A stretch of 64,000 nt of DNA from Pseudomonas guariconensis (GCF_015680235.1 NZ_JADLJL010000020.1:28064-92063); one strand, 5' to 3'. Positions 9,036 to 17,467 are shown, counted from the stretch's first letter. Numbers and translations are program-made. Notes: generated by a model not told the origin, from the letters alone.

Positions 9036-10501
9036 ACCTGGCGCTCCAGGGCTTCAGCTAGAACCGCCTTGAGCTGGTCACGCAGGTCGCTGATTTCGTC
9101 TTGTAGGCTGGCGTAGTTACGCAGCAACTCTTCGGGGTCATGGCTGATCTGTTCGCCGATATGCGGGTTTTTGCAGTCGAGGTTCCAGTTGCGGAGTTGC
9201 AGCTCTTCAATGCTGACCTGCCAAGCGAATTCATTCTCCACCCGTGCGGCAAAGCCATCGGCCTCGCTGCCCCACCAGGCCTCTTCCACTGCGAATTCTT
9301 CGATGCGCATGGGGCGAGTCTTGGAGTAGTTCTTCACGCCGGCCGGGTACTGGTGTTCGTAGAACCACACCTGTTTGGTGGGCGTACCCTTGGTGAAAAA
9401 CAGCAGGTTAGTCTTGATGCCGGTGTAGGGGTTGAACACGCCGTTGGGCAGGCGAACGATGGTGTGCAGGTTGCACTCGGTCAGCAGCTTTTCCTTGATA
9501 CGGTTCTTGATGCCTTCGCCAAACAGGAAGCCATCGGGCAGCACCACGGCGGCGCGGCCACCGTCTTTGAGCAGCTGCATGATCAGCACCAGAAACAGGT
9601 CGGCTGTTTCGCGAGTGCGGAAGGCCGCGGGGAAGTTGGTTTCGATGCCGTCTTCTTCCATGCCGCCGAAAGGCGGGTTTGCGACGATACAATGCACGCG
9701 CTCGCTCGGGCCCCAGCTGATCAGCGGTTTGCTCAGGGTGTTGTCGTGGCGGATCTGGCTGGGCACCTCGATTCCGTGCAGGATCATATTGGTGGTGGCC
9801 AGCAGGTGCGGCAGCGGCTTTTTCTCAACGCCGTAGATGCTGGCCTGCAGGATACGTTCGTCCTCGGGGGTTTTTACATAGTGGCTGCGTTTGTGCTCGA
9901 TGGCGCAGGTTAAAAAGCCGCCAGTGCCGCAGGCCGGGTCCATGACCTTCTCATCCAGCTTGGGATCGACCATGCGCACCATGAATTCGGTGACCGGGCG
10001 CGGGGTGTAAAACTCGCCCGCGTTGCCGGCGTTCTGCAGGTCGCGCAGCAATTGCTCGTAGAGGTTGCCAAACTCGTGGCGCTCCTGGGCCTTGTTGAAG
10101 TCCACACCTTCCTGAATCTTGTTGATCACCTGGCGCAGCAGCTGGCCAGATTTCATGTAGTTGTAGGCGTCTTCAAATACGCTGCGCACCACAAAGGCCG
10201 AGGGGGTGTTGCTGTATTCGTGCAGGTTCTGCAGCTGCGGGAACAGGTCGTTGTCGATAAAATCCTTCAGCGCATCGCCGGTCATGCCTTCCGGGTCTGC
10301 TGCCCAGGTACGCCAGCGGCAGCTCTCGGGGATCGGCGAATTATAGTTGTCATCCATCAACTCCCATTCCAGCTCACGGTCATCAAAGATCTTGAGGAAC
10401 AGCAGCCAGACCAGCTGGCCGATGCGCTGCGCGTCACCATCGACGCCGACGTCTTTGCGCATGATGTCCTGGATGGACTTGATGGTTGAGCTGATGGACA
10501 T
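9032..10501 (-). CDS. hsdM: Type I restriction-modification N6-adenine methyltransferase
   Basis: A 489-residue modification subunit that methylates adenine on the host recognition sequence using S-adenosylmethionine. It has the helical N-terminal HsdM domain (about residues 5-140), the SAM-binding motif DPACGTGGF (188-196) and the catalytic NPPF motif (275-278), both intact. YTPRPV just before motif I is typical of this family. It is flanked by hsdR upstream (101-base gap) and hsdS downstream (4-base overlap), a standard complete locus. An expressed methylase should leave a detectable m6A motif across the genome. Confidence 0.95.
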   Translation of the reverse strand: MSISSTIKSIQDIMRKDVGVDGDAQRIGQLVWLLFLKIFDDRELEWELMDDNYNSPIPESCRWRTWAADPEGMTGDALKDFIDNDLFPQLQNLHEYSNTPSAFVVRSVFEDAYNYMKSGQLLRQVINKIQEGVDFNKAQERHEFGNLYEQLLRDLQNAGNAGEFYTPRPVTEFMVRMVDPKLDEKVMDPACGTGGFLTCAIEHKRSHYVKTPEDERILQASIYGVEKKPLPHLLATTNMILHGIEVPSQIRHDNTLSKPLISWGPSERVHCIVANPPFGGMEEDGIETNFPAAFRTRETADLFLVLIMQLLKDGGRAAVVLPDGFLFGEGIKNRIKEKLLTECNLHTIVRLPNGVFNPYTGIKTNLLFFTKGTPTKQVWFYEHQYPAGVKNYSKTRPMRIEEFAVEEAWWGSEADGFAARVENEFAWQVSIEELQLRNWNLDCKNPHIGEQISHDPEELLRNYASLQDEISDLRDQLKAVLAEALERQV

Positions 10502-10602
10502 AACGAATTCTCGGTCGGTGTGGCAAAGCGGGGGATTGTAATGGAGTTAGGTGCTCAGGTGGACAAGACTCCGCCGTTGCCCATACCTACGGTTAGAGAG
10601 GA

Positions 10603-12966
10603 TTAACTGGCGTACAGCGCGTCTTCCAGTTCATGGATAGCTTTGTTGTAGCCAGCTTTGCCGCCAAAGGCTTTAACCAGTTCGACGGGTGCACCGAGCT
10701 GGTTAAAAGGATCGAGCAGAAGGATCTTGATGTCTTCGATGTGCTCAATGCCGGTGTCGGCGTATTTATCCAGCAGCGCTTCCAGCACCTGGCGGGCTGC
10801 ACCGGAGTACTTGGCGAAGTAGTTACGCTTTTTCACCTGTTCCGCGCGCTCTTTACGCGACAGCGGCGGTTGGTCGAAGGCGACGTGGCAGATCAAGTCA
10901 AACGGATCGAGTGGCTTGCCCTGTTTCTTTTCCACCTCTTCGGCCAGGGCTTCCCACATCACGCCTTGGGCTGCCATTTCGTCGATGATGGCCTTTTTCT
11001 GCTCGGCATCACTCCAATGGCGCAGAAAGTCGTCCAGCGAGGCGAACTGTTTTTGCACGCAGGTGCGGGTGTAGTCGTGCAGCGATTCGGTGATCAGGCG
11101 GCCATCCGGGCCGTAGTACTGCACACGCTCGGCGATGACATAGATCGGGATGCTGTCGATGACGTACTTGATGCGCTTCTTGCCGTCTTCCTCGCCGGTA
11201 AAGTCCAGATCATCACCTTCTCCATCGCTGCCTGCACTGATGCCATCGCCTTCAAGTAAATCGTCGGGCGGAATTGGCGGCTCGCTGCCTTCGGGGGCGT
11301 AGACCACCACCGGGTCACCGTCGAAGGCCGGGTCGGCAAACAGCTCGGTGGCCTTCTTGAAGTCCATGATGGTGAACCAGTATTTGCCGAAGTCTTCATT
11401 GATGCGCGTGCCACGGCCGATGATCTGCTTGAACTCGGTCATCGACTTGATGTGCTGGTCGAGCACGATCAGCTTGCAAGTCTGCGCATCGACACCGGTG
11501 GTCATCAGCTTGCTGGTGGTGGCGATGACCGGGTAGCGCTCTTCCGGATTGATGAAGTTATCCAGCTCGGCCTTGCCTTCCTGATCATCGCCGGTGATGC
11601 GCATGACGTACTTGCGGTTCTCAGCCACGCGCTCGGGGTTGAGGTTGACCAAGGCCTGGCGCATACGCTCGGCGTGATTGATATCGTCGCAGAAGACGAT
11701 GGTTTTCTGGAACGGGTCGGAGGCCTTGAGGAACTCGGTGACCTTCTGCGCCACCAGTAGGGTACGCGCCTCGATGACCAGGGTGCGATCCATGTCCTTG
11801 AGGTTGTAGATGCGGTCTTCGATCAGCTCGCCATTCTTGTCGAGCATGCCCTTGGGCGGGCGCCAGCCTTGCAGGTCTTTGTCGAAGTCGATTCGCACCA
11901 CTTTATAGGGCGCGAGAAAACCGTCCTCGATGCCCTGTTTGAGGGTGTAGCTGTACACCGGCTCACCGAAGTAGGTGATGCTGGACACCTCTTTGGTTTC
12001 CTTCGGTGTTGCGGTGAGGCCGACATGGGTGGCGTTGGAGAAGTAGTCAAGAATCTCGCGCCAGGCGGAGTCCTCGGCGGCGCTGCCACGGTGGCATTCG
12101 TCGATCACGATCAAGTCGAAGAAGTCGCGGGAGAACTGCTTGTAGACGTTCATCTCTTCTTCAGCGCCAGTCACCGCCTGATAGAGCGACAGGTAGATCT
12201 CGTAGGAGGTGTCTATCTGGCGTCTGGCGATTTTGGTCATCACTTGGCCGAAGGGCTTAAAGTCGTTGTTCTTTGTCTGGTCGACCAGGATGTTGCGGTC
12301 GGCAAGGAACAGGATTCTTTTTTTCTGTTTTGATTTCCACAGTCGCCAGATGATTTGAAAGGCGGTGTAGGTTTTTCCGGTGCCAGTTGCCATTACCAGC
12401 AGAACGCGGTCCTGCCCGCGCGCTACCGCCTCAACGGTGCGGTTGATGGCGTTCATTTGGTAATAGCGCGGCATACGTCCGGAGCCGTCGTCGTAGTAGG
12501 GCGCTTCTATCTTGTGTTGAGCAGCATTGTCCAACCCCTTCCATTGGCAGTAGCGGTGCCAAAGTTCGGCAGGACTAGGGAACTGATCCAAGGAGAGCTC
12601 AGTTTCGACCTTGCTGCCTGTCCCGCTGCGATCATGAAAGAGGAAACCATCGCCATTGCTGGAGAATACGAACGGCACATCCAACGCCTCTGCATAGCCA
12701 AGAGCTTGCTGCATACCGGAGCCAATGGAGTGCTTGTTATCTTTCGCCTCGATCACAGCGATGGGGAGGTTGGCTTGGTGGTAGAGAATGAAGTCTGCAC
12801 GGCGTGCTTCGCCCCGGCTGTGGAGCTTGCCACGGACCATAATCCGGCCTTTGGTGAAGCTGACCTCCTCACGCACCTGTTTGTGCATGTCCCACCCAGA
12901 TTGCTGGATAGCTGGGGCGATGTATTTACTACAGATGTCCCGCTCGGAAAGTGATTTTTTGTCCAT
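10603..12966 (-). CDS. hsdR: Type I restriction endonuclease/translocase subunit
   Basis: A 787-residue motor and nuclease that cleaves unmodified DNA after ATP-driven translocation. The N-terminal nuclease shows Asp58 (RADFILY) and VIEAK with Glu73 and Lys75. The helicase core shows Walker A ATGTGKT (193-199), DECH (289-292), TATP in GLTATPKE and the QIIGRGTRI motif VI, all intact. The C-terminal third resembles the EcoEI-type HsdR C-terminal domain, suggesting a type IB-like family. It is probably the first gene of the hsdR-hsdM-hsdS-nuclease run, all on the minus strand. Confidence 0.94.
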   Translation of the reverse strand: MDKKSLSERDICSKYIAPAIQQSGWDMHKQVREEVSFTKGRIMVRGKLHSRGEARRADFILYHQANLPIAVIEAKDNKHSIGSGMQQALGYAEALDVPFVFSSNGDGFLFHDRSGTGSKVETELSLDQFPSPAELWHRYCQWKGLDNAAQHKIEAPYYDDGSGRMPRYYQMNAINRTVEAVARGQDRVLLVMATGTGKTYTAFQIIWRLWKSKQKKRILFLADRNILVDQTKNNDFKPFGQVMTKIARRQIDTSYEIYLSLYQAVTGAEEEMNVYKQFSRDFFDLIVIDECHRGSAAEDSAWREILDYFSNATHVGLTATPKETKEVSSITYFGEPVYSYTLKQGIEDGFLAPYKVVRIDFDKDLQGWRPPKGMLDKNGELIEDRIYNLKDMDRTLVIEARTLLVAQKVTEFLKASDPFQKTIVFCDDINHAERMRQALVNLNPERVAENRKYVMRITGDDQEGKAELDNFINPEERYPVIATTSKLMTTGVDAQTCKLIVLDQHIKSMTEFKQIIGRGTRINEDFGKYWFTIMDFKKATELFADPAFDGDPVVVYAPEGSEPPIPPDDLLEGDGISAGSDGEGDDLDFTGEEDGKKRIKYVIDSIPIYVIAERVQYYGPDGRLITESLHDYTRTCVQKQFASLDDFLRHWSDAEQKKAIIDEMAAQGVMWEALAEEVEKKQGKPLDPFDLICHVAFDQPPLSRKERAEQVKKRNYFAKYSGAARQVLEALLDKYADTGIEHIEDIKILLLDPFNQLGAPVELVKAFGGKAGYNKAIHELEDALYAS

Positions 12967-13256
12967 GGCTGGCTATGTCCTTGTGGCATTCTGCGGAATT
13001 TACCACATTGGCTAGAGGCATGCTGCCAGTATCAGATCGTAAGGCGCCTCGCAGCTTTGTACATCCGTATAAGTCTTTGTGTGATTGTTAACTTGAGTTT
13101 AACTTTAAGCCTGTCCTGCTACTGCAGGTTAAGAGCTTGTCCATTGACACTCAAAGCTCTTTAGTCAAAAGTGACTGAGTCTGAATTTATACTGATCCTA
13201 GAATGCAGTGCAGGTTAGCAATGGTAGGCCAGCAAACCTGCAGGTTTCCGCATCAT
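12967..13256. other. AT-rich spacer between kwaB and hsdR
   Basis: About 290 bases, much richer in A and T than the core genome. On the minus strand a TATAAAT-like -10 element lies near 13186-13192, possibly serving hsdR. An 8-bp inverted repeat (13131-13138 with 13154-13161) has a 15-base loop without a clear U-run. No gene was seen. Confidence 0.35.
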
Positions 13257-14090
13257 TTATCCTAGCGCTTGGACAGAGTTTGCTAAGCGTTTTTCTTGTC
13301 CAAATTGGGTTGTGTAAAATCGTTGCTCTATACCATAAATAAGCATCTTTAATTCGTTGTCTGTGGAGATGTCAAACATTCCCGCGTCTTTGTTAAACTT
13401 CAAGCTTTCGCCGCAATAGCCATCGATGTAGGAAAGCATACCCTCTTTATCTTGCTCTGGTAATGCCGCCAGAGTGGCCATGGCCAGTGCAATTCTTTTT
13501 CTATTGGGTTTCGATACTTTGTCGGCGTCAAAGTCATTGCTAAGACTTATGAACGGTTCGTCGAGGAATTGCTTAACCTCTTCCTGTGTTGCTTCTTTAT
13601 AGAGCTCATCAATCCCCGGGAAAATACTTGAGATCGTGGCAAGGCTTTTGAAAATTAGCACGTCTTGTTTAGAGAAATATACAGCGTCCGGTTGGGTGTT
13701 GATCACGAGTCGTAGCCGATCATCTTCAACCTCTGCGACTTCACCGAATACAAAAGTCTTGCGTCGCAGGAATAATGACGGAGTAACCTTCTGGAAATAG
13801 AAATCACTTCCTTGAAGTGCGCATATGTGAGATATGTCCGGAAATTTGCCTTTAGGAAGTTCGTCGTAATTTTTTGGGTCGATGTCGGCTGTCAGTATCT
13901 CTGAACAGTAAGCTTGCTGTGAAAAGTTCTCGACTTTAAACCAGCACTCTTCATCCAGGTTGTGGTCTGGGTTGTAGGGGATGCATGCCCCAGGATTGAC
14001 TTCGATGCGCGAAAATAGCGTGTGGTCTGATATCAATTTAAAAATTGGTTTCTTACGTACTTTCTTAACCTTTACTAGAACGTGATCCAT
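13257..14090 (-). CDS. kwaB: Kiwa anti-phage protein KwaB (DUF4868-like)
   Basis: A 277-residue soluble protein. The C-terminal two thirds follow the DUF4868 pattern as I know it: a strand-rich region around DFYFQKVTPSLFLRRKTFV, then YFSKQDVLIFKS, a helical stretch with NRKRIALAMATLAALPEQD, and a terminal block ELKMLIYGIEQRFYTTQF followed by QEKRLANS. DUF4868 is the hallmark of KwaB, which in published Kiwa systems binds DNA and acts with membrane-bound KwaA to block phage replication. The gene directly follows a four-helix membrane protein of KwaA size, matching kwaA-kwaB order. I prefer the ATG at 14090, just past the kwaA stop; a TTG at 14108 would overlap kwaA. Composition is AT-rich, indicating transfer. 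The family call is from memory of the motif, not a search. Confidence 0.7.
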   Translation of the reverse strand: MDHVLVKVKKVRKKPIFKLISDHTLFSRIEVNPGACIPYNPDHNLDEECWFKVENFSQQAYCSEILTADIDPKNYDELPKGKFPDISHICALQGSDFYFQKVTPSLFLRRKTFVFGEVAEVEDDRLRLVINTQPDAVYFSKQDVLIFKSLATISSIFPGIDELYKEATQEEVKQFLDEPFISLSNDFDADKVSKPNRKRIALAMATLAALPEQDKEGMLSYIDGYCGESLKFNKDAGMFDISTDNELKMLIYGIEQRFYTTQFGQEKRLANSVQALG

Positions 14091-14094
14091 ATTT

Positions 14095-14661
14095 TTAGTC
14101 TCGCTCAATGAATGTGTAGTTATTTATTCTAGAGGCTTTTGTGATGACTATCTCTGCGGGAGTTTTGTATCTCTGGCGGCTGATCAGGAATATGGAGGAT
14201 TTGGATGTTGTTGTTATATTGTAAAATTCATATCCGTAGAGTAAGAATAGAGGGTTGAAATATAGTGCTTGAGATCTGAATGTGAAGATGAATAAAATCC
14301 CATAGACAAAAAACAAGGTCTCCCAATTGCTCACGCTTAGAGCTACAAAGAAATATCCAAGGTAGCTTGGTAGAAAGCTATTATTTGCGTGGTCAATGCT
14401 GCTGGTTTGTCCTTTTTTGAATTCATCTTTACCCAAAAAAGAGCTGAGTAAAAGGCTTGCTCCTGTAAGCGTGATTGGAATCGATAAATAAAATAGATAG
14501 GAGACAGCGTTAGGTATTTTGGCTAGCCACGGGCTGTTAGAAAAGAAATGCCCTAGCGTAAAACCTTTCTGGACAAGAAAAACGATGACAAGCAGCGACG
14601 TGGCATTGAAAGTTAGCAAGAGCCTGAATACAAAGTTAAGATCAAATCGTAACCTGTCCAT
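14095..14661 (-). CDS. kwaA: Kiwa anti-phage membrane protein KwaA
   Basis: A 188-residue membrane protein with four predicted transmembrane helices: about residues 12-33 (LLLTFNATSLLVIVFLV), 50-74, 96-128 (a long hydrophobic stretch probably forming one helix and part of another) and 130-150. This size and topology match KwaA, the membrane sensor of Kiwa. AGGAA lies about five bases before the ATG. It is immediately followed by the DUF4868-type gene, with essentially no gap. Codon use is unlike the core genome (many AAA, AAT and TTA codons), so the pair was probably acquired. On its own the protein would be unassignable; the partner carries the identification. Confidence 0.65.
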   Translation of the reverse strand: MDRLRFDLNFVFRLLLTFNATSLLVIVFLVQKGFTLGHFFSNSPWLAKIPNAVSYLFYLSIPITLTGASLLLSSFLGKDEFKKGQTSSIDHANNSFLPSYLGYFFVALSVSNWETLFFVYGILFIFTFRSQALYFNPLFLLYGYEFYNITTTSKSSIFLISRQRYKTPAEIVITKASRINNYTFIERD

Positions 14662-14900
14662 AGGTTCCTCGGTGCAGTAATCGGTGCTGTTTAATCAGCG
14701 CCGCGAATCACGATGGTATCAATTGGCCATGCCGCGGTCTAGCCCGCTTCGGTTTCCTTCGCCTGATGGATCTCGCGTCCGATTTTGCTCTACGTAGTCG
14801 CCAAATTAGCCGTCTGCCCAATATTTGGTTGGAGGTTTCCGCGGTTGAACATCCATGGTTTTTCTAATCGACGGGCGATCAGCCTCATGGTCAGTAGGTA
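14662..14900. other. Spacer between kwaA and the integrase-linked ORF
   Basis: About 240 bases containing presumably the kwaA promoter on the minus strand. No gene, hairpin or repeat that I can support. Confidence 0.35.
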
Positions 14901-15113
14901 TTAGTATCGGGTGGCCTCACTATGCTTTTTCAAGTGATCATCGACAAACCAAGCCACATGCTTTTTCTGCCAAGCCCAAGGCGTCCGTCGTTGCCAGCGC
15001 TCTGAGATTTCCGCTTGCATGATTCTCGCCTGCTGCAAATGGCGTTGTTGAGTGGCGTGCGATCCGCTCAGCACGCCTGCTAAGAACAGCTTCATGTCGA
15101 ATGGCTTGCTCAT
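14901..15113 (-). CDS. Small basic protein overlapping the integrase gene
   Basis: A 70-residue protein of unknown function, rich in Gln, His, Lys and Arg (for example HATQQRHLQQARIMQAEI and WAWQKKHVAWF). Its ATG overlaps the integrase stop by four bases (ATGA), indicating coupled translation. Such coupling points to a dedicated partner, conceivably an excisionase-like or DNA-binding accessory factor, but no family motif is visible. The coupling and lack of stops make it likely real. Confidence 0.55.
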   Translation of the reverse strand: MSKPFDMKLFLAGVLSGSHATQQRHLQQARIMQAEISERWQRRTPWAWQKKHVAWFVDDHLKKHSEATRY

Positions 15114-16069
15114 GCCCGTCCTCCAATGTAAGCAGCGACCACATCGATCCGACCGTGCCCCAGCTCATAGCTGATTTGCCTCCGGGCCTCACGATCAAGG
15201 GTCCGATCTACCTGCCAACATTGGCCGCCGTTGATAGGCGCGCGGTGTTGGGTGATTTGTTCATAACGATCACATGCGTACGCCGCTCGTAGTTCATGGA
15301 AGCCTTTGAGGTTGTGTGCATGCAAGATGTCCCGCGCAGGGCGGATGATTTCTTGCAGAACATTCAGGTAGCTTTCATGTGGCGCAATCAGGTTGCGGCT
15401 ACCCGCAGGCGACACCTTCCGTGCAAACCCAAGTGCACCTCGAACATGGTCGTCCACCGCAATCCAACGTGGCGCCGAGGCGCCGGCACGGCCGCCTTTG
15501 GTGCCGTCCTGAATGTTAATCCTGCCTAGATCGCAAGCCTCACGGCTTAGCCGTGGCAGGTCAGCCAAGACGGCCTCACGCAAGCGCATGCCGGTTGCTC
15601 GCGCCAGCAGAACGATCGCGGCGGCCCGTTGCTGATGTTGGCGGCAAATTGCATCGACAATCTGCATAACCTGCTTGCGGTCTTGGCCCTGTGGCACAGA
15701 CTGACGAACCCCGGTGCGTTGCATACCCAACGCCTTGCTCGGACTTGGCAACTTCACATACTGATCACCGCGAAGCGCTGCCATGGTCCTGTTAACGCTG
15801 GATAGCCGGTTTTGTGCGGTGCTGACGGTGAGGTCGCCCCGTCCAACCAGGTCGTGCAGGGACGCCGCATAGTCGGCCAGTACCTTCCGATCAATCTTCC
15901 GCGCATCATTGATACCGGGCCCCTGTTCGGAGCGGCACCACTTAACGAATGCCTGCCACCGATCACAGTGCGCCTTGACCGTGCCGTAATGACCACTGCC
16001 GAACATGTCTTTTAGCGCCTGCGGCCCTGCATAGTTCAATTGCCTGCCATAACCGAAATTGCAGACCAT
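15110..16069 (-). CDS. Tyrosine-recombinase-type integrase
   Basis: A 319-residue phage-type integrase. The N-terminal ~110 residues are a SAM-like core-binding domain. The catalytic domain shows Arg162 in GMRLREA, a Lys near 191, HELR at 258-261, His305 in LGHGR and Tyr314 in VAAYIGG, so the R-K-H-R-H-Y set appears complete. It resembles the integrase family often annotated in pseudomonads simply as an integrase domain-containing protein. It sits between the defence genes and ssrA, whose 3' end faces it, so it is the likely integration enzyme of the island. The downstream 70-codon ORF overlaps its stop. Confidence 0.85.
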   Translation of the reverse strand: MVCNFGYGRQLNYAGPQALKDMFGSGHYGTVKAHCDRWQAFVKWCRSEQGPGINDARKIDRKVLADYAASLHDLVGRGDLTVSTAQNRLSSVNRTMAALRGDQYVKLPSPSKALGMQRTGVRQSVPQGQDRKQVMQIVDAICRQHQQRAAAIVLLARATGMRLREAVLADLPRLSREACDLGRINIQDGTKGGRAGASAPRWIAVDDHVRGALGFARKVSPAGSRNLIAPHESYLNVLQEIIRPARDILHAHNLKGFHELRAAYACDRYEQITQHRAPINGGQCWQVDRTLDREARRQISYELGHGRIDVVAAYIGGRA

Positions 16070-16753
16070 CGCGTCTGCCTACCAATGCCATGTCGGTCAC
16101 CTCATCGCCGTTTCTCCAATCCTCGCCCCACGTCATCCCGCCAAGAATACTGAGTGTTATCAGGGATCAAGGCCCCTGCGACCTGTGGGGAATGTCCACT
16201 ACGCGGGACTGGCGACTCCTTACGTCCGGGAGTAAGGGCATCTCATGATCTGGCCTCCTGAGCACCGTTACCGGTGGGCGGGTGGAGGCAGCACTGGCTG
16301 ACGAGGCCAGCGCCTGAAGATCCTGAGCTGGGTGAACGCAGCAATGCGATGACCGGGGCATGCCTGACTGTCAGTCAGGTGCAGTCCATTCCTTGGTCTG
16401 CGGCACCATCATCTGCAGCGCTGTTGCTGGCGACATCGGCGTTCGTTGCGAGGGAATTGCCGCAAAGCCATGTGCGATTAGCGCAGCAGAGGTTTTAGGA
16501 GCATTCGTCCCTTTTCTGGAAAAAGAGACGAGCGCAGGTTGGCGCAAGATTCGGGCAACCGATATAGGCTGCTGCAGAACTGCGAAATACGGTGTAGTTA
16601 GCGCGCAAGGGCCATGTTGTTAAAGAACAGCCGCCACCTGAGAGGTGACCGGATGAGCTGCCGGATGCTAGTCGCCCTCGGGAAAACCACCGCATTAAGC
16701 TGCGTAACCGTTTTTCCTTCTCGGTTACAGGAGTTTTCCTTCCGCACCAGCTG
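16070..16753. other. Long stretch without a supported gene
   Basis: About 680 bases upstream of the integrase. Several frames of 60-90 codons are open on both strands (for example within 16274-16843), but none has a good ribosome binding site plus plausible protein character. This is where the integrase promoter and possibly an attachment site should lie; no repeat of the tmRNA 3' end was found here by eye. Confidence 0.4.
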
Positions 16754-16783
16754 TTGCGAATCGATCCGGCCTAGGGCTACATT
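16754..16783 (+). promoter_or_regulatory. Candidate sigma-70 promoter for the structured RNA
   Basis: TTGCGA at 16754-16759 and TACATT at 16778-16783 are separated by 18 bases and would start transcription close to 16790, precisely at the first hairpin of the RNA unit described next. Confidence 0.35.
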
Positions 16784-16788
16784 ACTCG

Positions 16789-16881
16789 GGTCGTAGCAAA
16801 ATCTGCGACCAGGTGTAGGAACCTGCTGGTAAACTTGGCGCACGCACGAAGCGCCCCATCACCACGGCTGGCGCTTTTTTT
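16789..16881 (+). ncRNA. Candidate small RNA or attenuated leader ending in an intrinsic terminator
   Basis: An 8-bp hairpin (16789-16796 with 16803-16810, one G.U pair) opens the unit. A short second hairpin (AGGT at 16811-16814 with ACCT at 16821-16824) follows. The unit ends with a terminator: AGCGCC (16850-16855) pairs with GGCGCT (16870-16875), followed by a run of T to 16881. A promoter-like sequence lies just upstream. It could be a free small RNA, or the prematurely terminated leader of the two ORFs downstream. No known RNA family was recognised. Confidence 0.45.
16850..16881 (+). terminator. Intrinsic terminator of the RNA unit
   Basis: The 6-bp GC-rich stem 16850-16855/16870-16875 is followed by seven T residues from 16875 to 16881 on the plus strand. 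Confidence 0.55.
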
Positions 16882-16899
16882 GTGCCTGCTGTGATGTCA

Positions 16900-17033
16900 T
16901 GGCGGCTGTGTGTGGGCAGGCTTCGGCCTGGCCGGGTTCCAAGTTTCCCGGTATTCCTACCCCATGCACAGCTGCCACCCAATCCCGTAGGAAGGATCGT
17001 GGTAGCTCCAATCTCAAACTTGGAGTCTCATGC
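16900..17033 (+). promoter_or_regulatory. Candidate structured cis-regulatory RNA: three-way junction with crossing helix
   Basis: A 17-bp outer helix (16900-16916 with 16961-16977, with three G.U pairs) encloses two hairpins: CAGGC-TTCG-GCCTG at 16917-16930, and a 6-bp stem at 16931-16936/16947-16952. The junction strand TTCCTAC (16954-16960) is exactly complementary to GTAGGAA (16987-16993) outside the helix, forming a 7-bp pseudoknot. Next, CTCCAA (17006-17011) pairs with TTGGAG (17020-17025), covering the GGAG ribosome binding site of the ORF starting at 17034. The layout is that of a translational riboswitch or protein-responsive leader. The fold was done by eye; family unknown. Confidence 0.6.
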
Positions 17034-17174
17034 ATGCTTATTCGCATTCTGAGCAGGATCCTCGCATCCGCTCTCCGCCGCCCAACCCCCGCAGCCACCC
17101 CAGCCCCAACCTTCTATCCGATCGACAGCCAATCCCGCGCCACCCGTGCTAACCGGGAGGTGCCTCATGTCTGA
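17034..17174 (+). CDS. Short ORF directly behind the structured leader
   Basis: A 46-codon frame, MLIRILSRILASALRR at its N-terminus and rich in Pro, Ala and Thr after that. GGAG at 17022-17025 lies eight bases before the ATG and is sequestered in the preceding hairpin. Its stop overlaps the start of the next ORF (17167), so it could be a leader peptide coupling translation to it. An amphipathic basic N-terminus is visible, but no family is recognised. It may not be a functional protein. Confidence 0.35.
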   Translation: MLIRILSRILASALRRPTPAATPAPTFYPIDSQSRATRANREVPHV

Positions 17175-17388
17175 CCATGAATGCCTGTCTTCCATCCAGA
17201 GCTACGTCTGGACTCTCGAGTTGCTCGGTGAGGTGCTGGTCCAGCATGACGAAGTGCTGGAGTGCGAGCACAACCCACAGCTGAGCTTCCGTAACACGGC
17301 GGGTATTCATCAGGCGATCCGGATCATTAGCCGGCTGGCCAGCGAGCAGTTCAGCAAGCTGGAGGCGATGAAGGAGGAGGGAAGATGA
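17167..17388 (+). CDS. Small acidic hypothetical protein
   Basis: A 73-residue soluble protein beginning MSDHECLSSIQSYVW, mostly helical in character, with no recognised domain. GGGAGGTG ends five bases before the ATG. It overlaps the upstream 46-codon frame by eight bases and lies behind the structured RNA region, and it faces the ssrA 3' end across a bidirectional terminator. The pattern resembles small Pseudomonas-specific proteins of unknown function found beside integrases. Expression probably depends on the leader RNA. Confidence 0.55.
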   Translation: MSDHECLSSIQSYVWTLELLGEVLVQHDEVLECEHNPQLSFRNTAGIHQAIRIISRLASEQFSKLEAMKEEGR

Positions 17389-17430
17389 TGGCATGGTGTC
17401 GATGCCGCTAAGACACTGAATTCCAAGCAC

Positions 17431-17456
17431 AAAAAAAGACGCCCTAGGGCGTCTTC
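17431..17456 (-). terminator. Terminator of ssrA (probably bidirectional)
   Basis: A perfect 20-base palindrome (17436-17455, AAGACGCCC arms) lies just beyond the tmRNA CCA end. On the minus strand it is followed by a seven-T run (17431-17437 read in reverse). A weaker pyrimidine run on the other side could also end the convergent ORF. Confidence 0.8.
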
Positions 17457-17467
17457 TTCTTAGGATT

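Noticed and set aside
13131..13161. 8-bp inverted repeat as a kwaB terminator
   Set aside because: The loop is long and no U-run follows on the minus strand, so terminator function is not supported.
16274..16843. Several frames of 60-87 codons upstream of the integrase
   Set aside because: They overlap on both strands, have Cys- and Arg-rich unnatural composition, and no start signals.
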